DNA of 17,321 nucleotides from Saksenaea vasiformis B4078 (taxonomy: Eukaryota; Mucoromycota; Mucoromycetes; Mucorales; Saksenaeaceae). Made by a program: the position numbers and the translations under genes. This document shows positions 9,782 through 17,321 of the stretch, piece by piece. The notes below the pieces were generated by a model. It ran no database searches. It was not told the DNA's origin and saw only the letters and a program-made list of their open reading frames with translations. How positions within the stretch are numbered: the first letter of the stretch is position 1; each line of letters starts with the position of its first letter. The DNA lies in the NCBI GenBank assembly GCA_000697055.1, contig JNDT01001284.1, positions 1-17,321 on the forward strand. Direction: 5' to 3'.

Positions 9782-10754
9782 ATGTCTGAACGTAAAGTCT
9801 TGAATAAATACTTCCCTCCAAACTTCGATCCTTCGCAGATCCCTAGACAGTGAGTGGTCAATTTGACTTTTGCACTAAAAATACTGATCAATTTCTGTTT
9901 ATAGGAAGAAGCCAAAGGATCTCCAGCACAAAGTCCGTCTAATGGCTCCATTTTCTATGCGATGTGAAAGCTGTGGCGAATACATTTATAAAGGAAAGAA
10001 ATTCAACGCACGGAAAGAAACAGTGGAAGGCGAAGTATATCTGTCCATCAAGATCTTTCGTTTCTATATTAGGTACTGACCATCGTACAGTTTTGAATGA
10101 TCCTTACTGATCGATTACTTTGATTATAGATGTCCGCGATGTTCGGCAGAAATCACCTTTAAAACAGATCCCAAGAACACAGATTATGTTGCTGAACATG
10201 GTGCAAGTCGAAATTTCGAGCCTTGGCGTGGTCAACCGGGGGAAGATGATAAAGATGAAGAAGAAGAGGACGCAGCCAACGATCCTATGCAGGCATTGGA
10301 AAATCGCACTCTAGATTCAAAGCGAGAGATGGAAATCATGGACGCATTAGATGAAATCCGTACACGAAATGCTCGCAGTGAACGTGTTAGCGTAGATGAT
10401 GTCCTTGATCGATTTTCAGTCGAAGATCAGGCACGTATCCACAAGCGATTGACAGAAGAGGAAGATGAAATTGCCCGCCAGGCAACAGAAGTGTTCCAAT
10501 CAGGAGACGGCGAACGTGTGCGTAAGCTTGACGAAGAAGTGGAACCCGACGCTTTTGAACTTGTAAACCAGAGTAACGGTATCAAGGCGATGCCATCATT
10601 TAAATCGCTGGCAGCGCAAGTAAAACGAAAGAAAGAAGAAAAGGAAGAGAAAACCTTTATTGTGAAGCGGAAAAAGGTAGAAATCCCACCTGTGAATGGC
10701 GGAGGAGGGTTGTCAATGTTGGCTTCGTACGATGATTCTGGAGACTCGGACTGA
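9782..10754 (+). CDS. YJU2: YJU2/CWC16 (CCDC94) splicing factor
   Basis: YJU2 is an essential spliceosome factor of the Prp19-associated group that promotes the first catalytic step of pre-mRNA splicing in the nucleus. CDS join 9782-9849, 9905-10072, 10130-10754 gives 286 aa. The introns are 55 and 57 bp (donors GTGAGT and GTACTG, acceptors TATAG), and both restore the frame exactly. The start [13 protein letters not shown] is the family signature. Next come [19 protein letters not shown] with zinc ligands Cys43/Cys46, [21 protein letters not shown] with Cys80/Cys83, and [20 protein letters not shown]. The second half is charged and helical ([14 protein letters not shown] [11 protein letters not shown]), with a Lys-rich patch and an acidic Ser/Asp tail, as in the family. 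It appears intact. It is divergently transcribed from the CCDC43 homologue. Confidence 0.96.
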
Positions 10755-10787
10755 ACATACAATACCATATATACTTTTTCCAGAAAG

Positions 10788-10898
10788 CAAATTCGCCCCA
10801 TGATGAGAACAAATTCAGGTTGTACGGAAAATAAATTCGCTACCACCGCGAAAACAAATTCGTGTTGTAGGAAATGCAAATTCGTTTTGCCTGACAAA
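10788..10898. repeat. Degenerate tandem array, 22-bp period, AAATTC core
   Basis: Five copies of AAATTC, four preceded by C and one by T, start their units at 10788, 10810, 10832, 10855 and 10877, giving spacings of 22, 22, 23 and 22 bp. The units share a looser TTGTA-GGAAAA part. The period is not a multiple of three, so this is not a coding repeat. It lies 34 bp after the YJU2 stop. About two helical turns per unit would place the cores on the same DNA face. Function unknown. Confidence 0.7.
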
Positions 10899-11003
10899 TC
10901 AGATGCCATGCTGCTAAGAATACGTAGTTGGGATATATAATATCATGCCAATTGCTAGTCCTTGTTTTATTTTTTTTCGCAATTAAACCAGAAATCACAG
11001 ATA

Positions 11004-11231
11004 ATGAACATTCAATTCTTGTTTGAAAATAGAAAAGGTTCTGTCGTCGACGAGTATGGCAGACTTGAATAATGGTTGTCAGATTCAGCATGTGATTTCA
11101 CTTCGCCGTGTCCAAGACTGGAAGAGAAATTGTTATCCGTCAAAGTCGTTATAATGCAATCAGGCCGCCGTTTTGCTAGTGAACATGACCGCTTGTTCGC
11201 AGCGACAGTCACCGACCTGAAGTACAAATGA
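11004..11231 (+). pseudogene. Unrecognised coding remnant with one internal stop
   Basis: One frame from ATG 11004 to TGA 11229-11231 reads like a real protein (VVDEYGRLE, then stop, then WLSDSACDFTSP, LEEKLLSVKVVIMQSGRRFA, ATVTDLKYK) with a single TAA after GRLE at 11070-11072. Balanced composition and continuous sense on both sides of the stop suggest a broken exon. A spliced gene with an unseen intron is also possible. I do not recognise the family. Confidence 0.35.
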
Positions 11232-11916
11232 TTATCAGTAAAAATAGTCCAGAATCAGCAATACCAGCGTAGCATCGTAGCTGAGTATTTTCACGTCATC
11301 ATCAAATAGCGGTTGCAAAGCTGGGGTTAAGTATCGCGAACAATAGTCATTTTCTGTTATATCACTCATAATGGCGTCCAAGGGCAAAGACAGGCACCTA
11401 AGGACACGTCAAACACGTCATAAGCATGCGATTAACGCTATACTCAAGGCTTACAACTGATGGATCGACATAATAACTTTTTTATCCAGAATATCAGCTG
11501 GGTTTAGTAAATCGGCAGGAGGATGGTCGTGTCACTCAGAACGTCCGAAAGTTGAGTGAATGCTGCGTGTTTGCACATCACACGTCGTCTCTTTCAAAAG
11601 ATCCTTTCTAAATAAAATGTGTGCGTCCTCTTTAGAAGCGTTTGTACTGTCTTACAGCAGCGATCATTTCAATCAACCCTATTTCTTAGAACATCGGCGA
11701 CCCGCTCGGACGTTGCATATTTATTCGTCATTTTTTGATTCGGAAAACGATTTCATATCTACAAAACTTCTGGACATCAGCCGAAGATCAAGACAAAAGA
11801 TTACACAAGGCAACAAAAAGAAACGACATGAACAACAAGAGGTGCGTGCCTGATAAATTAAAAATACAGTATTCCATTGAAACAAAAAATAGTTTTTGCG
11901 TTGACGCGTTTCAGTG
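11232..11916 (+). other. Unassigned stretch, possibly decayed continuation of the preceding remnant
   Basis: This 685-bp stretch has no recognisable gene. The longest open stretch is 11560-11853 on the plus strand (97 codons). It contains FNQPYFLEHRRPARTLHIYS and a basic end (RRSRQKITQGNKKKRHEQQ), followed by a GTGCGT donor-like word. Another open frame overlaps it at 11735-11917. A short ATG frame at 11371-11460 is Arg/Lys/His-rich. None can be assigned. Confidence 0.25.
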
Positions 11917-12297
11917 ATGGATTCCCAGGACCCATCAGAAGCAGTAAAAATGTCTCAAGATAAGGATACGTTGTTCTTTTCAAAAAACATCACGGTAAGG
12001 ATGTCAATTGATACTATAAACAGGATATTCATGCTCCATGTTCATATTCTAGTCTACGAGACCTCTGGTCGGACCACCTTGGCTGAGTGAGCTCACCACT
12101 TGTCATATTCGGTAAATGAAATGATTTATCAATGTGTATGGACAGTTATCACCCACTCTTACACCCTTCATCTAGGGAGCAATTTGATGTAAGTAGATAA
12201 GTATTTTATCGCCAATTTATATACTGATAACCACATATTTCATCCCTTCCTTAGCGCAAACTTGGCTCTTGATGGACGCAAAATTTACATAGAGTAG
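11917..12297 (+). CDS. Small multi-exon gene, unknown product
   Basis: The ATG is at 11917. Exon 1 (11917-11994) encodes MDSQDPSEAVKMSQDKDTLF and six more residues; exon 2 (12053-12111) encodes STRPLVGPPWLSELTTCHI. Introns: 11995-12052 (donor GTAAGG, acceptor TCTAG); 12112-12175 (GTAAAT, ATCTAG); 12189-12254 (GTAAGT, branch-like TACTGATAAC, CTTAG). A 13-bp exon (12176-12188) between the last two introns would lead to an early stop at 12270. Skipping it, or using a 9-bp form that starts after GGGAG, gives ANLALDGRKIYIE and a stop at 12295-12297. The consistent splice signals argue for a real gene of about 60 residues. The reading after exon 2 is uncertain. I do not recognise the product. Confidence 0.45.
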
Positions 12298-12781
12298 CGT
12301 AAAAATCCATCCAATAAATAGTATGGATGGTTTTATGCCGAAGCGGGACATGCTTATCAGGTAACCTGCACAAGTCATCCCAACAGTCATATGTGATGTA
12401 CAATGGATGGTGCTACGGCACCATTACGAAGAGAGTATTACAAAATGAAGTGTGATCATTGTGCTCTAAGATATTCTTAATGTGGTTTTTACATAAAACA
12501 TAGGCACACCTGTCGTTGATGTCTAAGATGACGTTGAAAGGTCTTGAGAGACCATATTTTTAACGCCGGTGGCGGGAACAAACCTCGTCCGCTTTGTCTA
12601 AGTAGCGAGCGTGAAGTGTCATTGGACTACGACGTTTTCTTTGTCTTTTCTCTCTTTTTTCTTTTTTTTTTTGCGGGGGTAAAATGCTAGATGCGTCGGG
12701 GGGCGGGGCGCTAGTGATAATAGATGTAGGTAACATGATCAATAAGATCTAAGAATACATCTAGACTACAAAGAAAAGGGA
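12298..12781. other. Intergenic, with a pyrimidine tract
   Basis: No gene seen. The region contains a long pyrimidine tract at about 12634-12672 (mostly T) followed by a G run. On the minus strand this is an A-rich stretch about 110 bp beyond the stop of the membrane-protein gene, so it may belong to that gene's 3' untranslated or cleavage region. Confidence 0.4.
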
Positions 12782-13721
12782 TTACGCATTGATCTCTCTA
12801 GTATTCGGATGCTGGGTGTCAGATTCGTCGTACGCCGAAGGAGACAAATGACGAGGAGTCGCCAACTCATGTCTTTCGTAAACTGGAGGAAGTAATGCAG
12901 GACGTGGTGTTGCAATTATGCTATGTTGACCAGCATCGGTTCTAGGCTCTTCTCTCGTAATATCCGCATCCAGTGCCGGGCCGACGTCCAGAACGATATC
13001 CTGACCAATTGCCCTGTACGATGGTAGTACATCCCCTGTAACTTCTTCCCATATTTGATCTCCTTCTGGATTAATTCGGATGATCTCAATCACTATGGAC
13101 ACGTTCCAATTATGCAATGGTCTGTTGAGGTGTAATGTTGTAGCAGTATCATGCTCCCGTAACCGTCTGTACGACCATTTTATTTGATGAGATGCATCAT
13201 GCAAAGTTAAATCTTTCAATGTAGTTTGAAGCGAGTCGTGAAACTATCGATATCATGCACGTTATATTTTTTAGTCACGGCATATATGTTTTCTGCTTAC
13301 TCTGTGGAGTTTAAGATAATGCAATGATCGTCGCTTTGTCGTGTAAAAGGCGATAATGGCCGGTCCTATCAGAACAAGTAACGGAAGGTACATGGCAATC
13401 CCCAAAGATCGGGCAATGATTGTGAACGCGGCAGCGAATACGACCAAGACGATGGCTACAATAAAGAGATATGTGTCGAGCCAAATGTGAGGGAATTCAG
13501 ACACCACCAATTGCTGGATGGTGTCCATTCGTGATTGAAAGATTTCCGGGGTAATCTAAGAACATAAAATTGGTTGTCGCGGCAGGTTTGTTGTTGGTGT
13601 CTGTCACGCTCTTTCGTCCACCTACGTATTCCTCAAGTTGCGGGTATGCATTATATTCCGCATGTAATAACGTGGAGACATGCCATCGCCGGATGACTAA
13701 AGGAAAAGTAGCGAGAGCCAT
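12782..13721 (-). CDS. Two-pass membrane protein with PY motifs, unknown function
   Basis: Exons on the minus strand: 13721-13626, 13555-13301, 13243-12782 (TAA), 270 aa. Introns 13556-13625 (donor GTAGGT, acceptor TTCTTAG) and 13244-13300 (donor GTAAGC, acceptor GATAG) are both phase 0 and join open frames cleanly. Exon 1 gives a short N-terminus. Exon 2 carries two hydrophobic helices, about residues 60-80 and 85-103, closed by a positively charged TKRR. The rest is soluble, with a beta-rich block (WNVSIVIEIIRINPEGDQIW) and a polar tail. LPSY at 190-193 and PPVY at 236-239 are PY-type motifs, known as WW-domain ligands that recruit Rsp5/Nedd4 ubiquitin ligases. By inference this could be a ligase adaptor or a regulated membrane cargo. 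I do not recognise a named family. It is divergent from the Ser/Pro-rich gene at 13900. Confidence 0.7.
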
Positions 13722-13899
13722 CCTTCCCACAAGCTCCCTTGTGTTCCCGTAGATTGCTTCTCACTTAAAAAAAAAAGGCGAAAACCTGGCTCGATATGGA
13801 AGTGTCATCTGAACATTCTTTTCTATCGTCAGAGTCGCAATTCTATGCAAACCTTTTTTATATATCTATCCTGAGGCTTTTATATTCTTCCTTTACTTC
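13722..13899. promoter_or_regulatory. Divergent promoter between membrane-protein gene and Ser/Pro-rich gene
   Basis: About 178 bp separates the two start codons. It contains an A-run (about 13767-13777) and a TATA-like TTTTTTATATATC at about 13854-13866, placed about 35-45 bp before the plus-strand ATG at 13900. No other elements are recognised. Confidence 0.4.
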
Positions 13900-14610
13900 A
13901 TGTCATCTGAAGACACACCCCTGAACCCTGTACGAATCTCTGTGGGCTCCTGCGTCACCGATGACAGCGGTGACTCTTCCAGCTTGGCCACCCCCTTGGA
14001 TACATCCCCTTCAGTTCGACCCTCACCATCATTCCCCATTATTACTGTGGTCGCTAATGATGCTTTTCCTAATAGTCATCATATTCCGGATATGGTGGTG
14101 GCTATAGCGCGCCGTCATCGTCGTCATCCTCTTTCGTCCCGATGGGACAGTTCTACGTCGACGACAAATATTCCACAACCGTCTCATTTGGATGGAACAT
14201 CGTCTGTATTGGCTGGCCCATCAGGCAGTTCCCAAGTTCCCGGTACAGCGCTTCCTCGAAAGTGCTTTTCGAATAGGATGGATGAGATGAATCCGCGTCA
14301 TCTATGGCCACGAATCAAGCGCATGGTCTCTAGTACAGCTATAAGTAAAAGTACCGAATCACAAACAAACAACAATGATCATTCGCCGCGACACGGCCAC
14401 GGTTTCGGGTCTCACAAACCACCAAATAAAGATGGTAGTGCACATGTATCTCCAGGGCCTCCCAAGAAAGTCCTTACTCAGCTGTCAGCATTCATGCGTT
14501 CCTCCATGCGTATATCATCCAAGAAAGAACCCGAAACTAAAAGCAGTGGTACAAGGCGGCGATGGTTTGGAAACAATAAAGCAAGAATAGGACCCCACAC
14601 ACCACGATAA
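13900..14610 (+). CDS. Ser/Pro-rich, mostly disordered protein of unknown function
   Basis: Single exon of 236 codons from ATG 13900 to TAA 14608-14610. It is rich in Ser, Pro, Thr and basic residues, with no transmembrane segment and no recognised catalytic motif. The N-terminal third is Ser/Thr/Asp-rich. A short more ordered patch, NPRHLWPRIKRMVSS, lies mid-protein. The C-terminus is strongly basic (KKVLTQLSAFMRSSMRI, then SGTRRRWFGNNK). This resembles an intrinsically disordered regulatory or nucleic-acid/membrane-associated protein, which is inference from composition only. A TATA-like element precedes it, and AATAAA at 14635-14640 is a plausible polyadenylation signal 25 bp after the stop. 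That an uninterrupted frame persists in such AT-rich surroundings supports it as a real gene. Confidence 0.65.
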   Translation: MSSEDTPLNPVRISVGSCVTDDSGDSSSLATPLDTSPSVRPSPSFPIITVVANDAFPNSHHIPDMVVAIARRHRRHPLSSRWDSSTSTTNIPQPSHLDGTSSVLAGPSGSSQVPGTALPRKCFSNRMDEMNPRHLWPRIKRMVSSTAISKSTESQTNNNDHSPRHGHGFGSHKPPNKDGSAHVSPGPPKKVLTQLSAFMRSSMRISSKKEPETKSSGTRRRWFGNNKARIGPHTPR

Positions 14611-14640
14611 ATTTATTCTCTATTTCCTTGTGGCAATAAA

Positions 14641-16550
14641 CCTCGTAACCACAGTAACGGCACAGTGTAGGCAAGATGCAATGTAGCCATCGTATTAAAC
14701 ATGACCGTCAGGTGTATGAATGTCGGTTATGCTCTCCCCCCCATTTGTTCAGGAAATTTTGGGACAGCTCTGTTGCTGATATCTCTTTTGGCGATGAGAT
14801 CTTCAAGACAATATCTAAAACTCACACATTCACCAGCATTACCTTTTGGCAGGTTAGACAGAAATTGGAGTGCTTTTTCCTCAGAAACGCATGCATCCAG
14901 CGTGCCATCAAATAAAAACAACTTCTGACCACCTTGACGGCATAACACAGCCCCACCCTGTCCCAATTACTTCTCGACGCAAGTTTTTTTGCAGCCCTGA
15001 GAGGGATGCTAACCAACTTTCAAGGGGTATACTTCGGGGTACTATCATGCGGTTTTCATTGTGTGCCTATCGAAAGAAGTCCACTCCAAGAATGTGCTAT
15101 GGCCGTTCTGTACAATTCAAAGAAGGAACAGCACAAAGCATAGACCCTGCTGCATGGTCATACTTGATGCAACAGATTTACCTTGAAACCAGTGAACCCA
15201 TTTCTTGAACGAAGTGGCTTCTGTTCTAAGTTACGCGACACGCATTGGTGGACCAATTCTCGTTTCTGCTTCACGAAGTTTTATTTCTTTCTTTTCGCAG
15301 CTCAAGGTGTAGCTATGGCAAACTGAATCGATTCCAGGTAGACGGTTTTGGTTGTACGCAGAGATGATCATGATTTTAAAGTAGTTGCAATTGAAATTGT
15401 GCGAAGATCGCAAAAAAGATCAAATCGATGCATCGTGGCTATGACTGCCAGAATATCTTTACCTTACTTGCAAGCAACCTAGCAAAGAAAATCCCCCATG
15501 TCCAAAAGCTGTGTTGTGAGCCATAACCAATTGTAAGAATAGCTCGTTGGTACAGAGAAATTGATTATTCTATCATCTCTAGTAACGTCTTGTCCATTTC
15601 ATCTTCTCCATGCATTTGATTTCCATATGATAAGCATTGCACAAGAGTATTGACTTCCTTCCCCTATATTGCTACTAGTCTGAGACTGACAGGACGAGTC
15701 TTTGATGAAGCACATAGGGTGAGTCCGAACACTACATATGCGTGTGTTAAATATAGTTCGTACAACCTAAATTTAGAACTCAATTCGTAGTTTCGGAAAA
15801 AAAATTTCTCTCCACAACTCCGGATTAACGAGCGAAGCTACAGCGACGATGCCGTTCGACAATCACAGGAGCGCTTATTTTTCATTTCCATTTGCACATA
15901 AGGAGGATCTCGAGGACGGGAACGCGTAAGAAACGACGGATTACGGTAACTTACGAACTAAAATGTCCGCTTAACAATTTCCGATTGTTGTTCACATTCT
16001 GAGTTTTATCAGTCCCCAGCAGTCGGGGACACTTGACGGCTTTTGAAGCAATTCCAAAGTTGTGGTAGACCTAGCGAACCCAACGATTTCGCCTTCATCC
16101 TAGATATCCTCCACTTTTAAGCAATAAAAATATGACGGACTAAATTCTTGAGCATATATTAATTCTTGTCGCTTCTACACCACTCGTGCTAAATTTTGCC
16201 AAAGGACCAGTGGACGGGAAAAAAAAAGCAATTGTTGCCACGGAATTAGCCCGCTGCGAAATATAGATACGCGCTAAGTTTTGAGACAACAGAAAACGTG
16301 CGCACATCTGGATCAAGTATCATTAGTCATTACCATGTAAAGATCCACGTGCTTAGACTGGAGCCTTTAATTTAACATTTTATTTTACCGCGTTGCTTGA
16401 TCGGTGATTGAGGATTGCCCCGCCGATCCTTTTAATTTATGACATCTTAGAAAAACCAATCTAATGGCTATATGGGTTTTAGACCATTATCTCAAGTGGT
16501 CTATACTGTAGTTTAAAAAGTGTATTAAGCTATGGTTTGCGCCGGCTGAT
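14641..16550. other. No recognisable gene; decayed intergenic sequence
   Basis: Both strands were read. Overlapping open stretches occur at 14676-14915 and 14870-15208 (plus) and at 14727-14966 and 14822-15016 (minus). A further coding-like stretch ends near 15530 (GYDCQNIFTLLASNLAKKIP). None shows a known family, consistent splice sites or a clear start. A small perfect stem, GTCCCC/GGGGAC with a 7-nt loop, lies at 16012-16030. Confidence 0.35.
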
Positions 16551-16569
16551 CATCACTTATGCAAGGGGA

Positions 16570-16735
16570 TTGTATGATAATTTCGAAAGACTTAAGCGCG
16601 AACAATTGTATGCGGTTGTAAGAGACAAACACGTCATCAACAAAGGCCAAAAGAGATTTGGGAGACTTATGTGGTAATGATTAGGGAGGAAATGAAGCTT
16701 CATGAAATGGGCACCTAGTACAAAGCCATGATACT
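16570..16735 (-). pseudogene. Possible reverse-transcriptase remnant (non-LTR type)
   Basis: On the minus strand one frame reads FHEASFPP, then a stop, then LPHKSPKSLLAFVDDVFVS. LLAFVDDVFV resembles the catalytic [FY]xDD box of LINE-type reverse transcriptases, which is usually preceded by a hydrophobic Leu-rich strand as here. Downstream residues do not convincingly match the following RT block. The surroundings are full of stops, so this would be a short dead fragment. A four-residue motif alone can occur by chance. Confidence 0.25.
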
Positions 16736-16970
16736 TCATTTATAGAATGTCTCATCCGTTATAGAGTGCTATGGTCCATTACGCTTCGACTCATTCTTGC
16801 AGCCAAGCATAACTGGTCACCCCTGATGCATACACTAGGAGATGTAAATCCTATTTGACAATTCAAACGATATATTATTTTTTATCATATTCGATGCGTT
16901 AAGCTCCCTTGACGGCCCGTGATGTCAATCTAAAGGTGGACAACAATAGTCTGAACAAACACTACGGGAA

Positions 16971-17165
16971 AAATAATCATGGAATTCCATGACGGGTCAT
17001 GGAGCAATCCTCGAAAATAATCATGGAAATAATCACGGAAATGCACTTTTCCGTGATTATTCCATGATAGTGATTCCAATATAAGTCCATGATATTACAT
17101 GGAATTCTATGATAGCTAAAGAACTGTTCCTAGGATTATCATGTAATTCCACGATAGTATTTGTA
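16971..17165. repeat. Cluster of nested inverted repeats (foldback/MITE-like)
   Basis: A TCATGGAAT-type word recurs in both orientations. TCATGGAATTCCATGA at 16977-16992 is a perfect 16-bp palindrome. The arm at 17021-17041 pairs with 17047-17067 (one bulged base, 5-nt loop) to form a stem of about 20 bp. A second near-palindrome, ACATGGAATTCTATGAT, is at about 17098-17114, with a weaker relative at about 17138-17156. The whole stretch can fold back on itself, as in foldback or MITE elements. No coding content and no clear target-site duplication were seen. Confidence 0.65.
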
Positions 17166-17321
17166 GCTTTTATTGGCCAATTATTGAAACATTATATGTA
17201 TTTTCTATCGCCGAGGGTGGACTGGTTGTAGTTGCTAGAAACCATGCCTGGCCAAATGCAATAACTTTTGCCGTTGAAACGAAGAGGATCTTCACGTACA
17301 CTACCAGCAAAGTCATCAATG

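Noticed and set aside
10427..10909. 160-codon open stretch on the minus strand
   Set aside because: It is antisense to the intact YJU2 coding exon and its Ser/Phe-rich sequence mirrors the acidic/basic YJU2 codons.
13497..13730. Continuous 77-codon minus-strand frame
   Set aside because: It reads through a 70-bp intron. Splicing 13626 to 13555 joins the frame to the membrane helices, so the read-through end is not coding.
16012..16030. Perfect GTCCCC/GGGGAC stem-loop as a terminator
   Set aside because: Intrinsic terminators are not expected in this eukaryotic context, and no gene ends nearby; a 6-bp stem can occur by chance.
1..17321. tRNA, rRNA or CRISPR array
   Set aside because: No tRNA-like box pair, rRNA core sequence or regularly spaced identical repeats were seen; the only regular array (10788-10898) has degenerate units and no spacer-like inserts.

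Overview
The window looks like nuclear DNA of a filamentous fungus, most likely an early-diverging Mucoromycota-type lineage. The host genes carry many short introns (41-70 bp) with GTAAGT-like donors, CTRAC/CTAAC-like branch sites and YAG acceptors. Two well conserved eukaryotic genes (YJU2/CCDC94 and CCDC43) are packed divergently with about 135 bp between them. The lineage assignment rests on gene style and on the type of transposon-borne Fanzor genes; it is an inference, since no search was possible.

Left half (1-8.5 kb), mobile-element graveyard. Two diverged Fanzor (eukaryotic TnpB-like, RNA-guided nuclease family) genes lie in opposite orientation. Copy B runs leftward off the window edge (about 1400 to 1, minus strand). 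Copy A runs rightward (about 5617-8502, plus strand) and can be followed to its RuvC-III motif. Both keep the same intron positions and an N-terminal pair of zinc-knuckle-like CX2CX4HX7C motifs, and both are broken by stops and/or frameshifts. In copy A the codon where Fanzors carry their relocated catalytic glutamate reads TAA. Between them lie two decayed copies of one Tc1/mariner-IS630-like DDE transposase family, arranged head to head (about 2781-4246 minus; about 4660-5571 plus) around an imperfect palindrome at 4338-4455.

Middle (8.5-14.6 kb), host genes. These are a CCDC43 homologue (minus), the splicing factor YJU2 (plus), a 22-bp-period AAATTC array behind YJU2, an unrecognised broken coding stretch, a small multi-exon gene with a possible micro-exon, a two-pass membrane protein with PY motifs (minus) and a Ser/Pro-rich unknown protein (plus). 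YJU2 acts in the spliceosome; no shared pathway with its neighbours is evident.

Right end (14.6-17.3 kb) has no convincing gene. It holds a weak reverse-transcriptase-like remnant on the minus strand and a cluster of nested inverted repeats built on a TCATGGAAT word (16971-17165), which resembles a foldback or MITE-type element.

Most noteworthy: the pair of spliced Fanzor genes with tandem variant zinc knuckles, next to Tc1/mariner-type remnants. This is a decayed but readable OMEGA-type system whose N-terminal architecture I do not know to be described.
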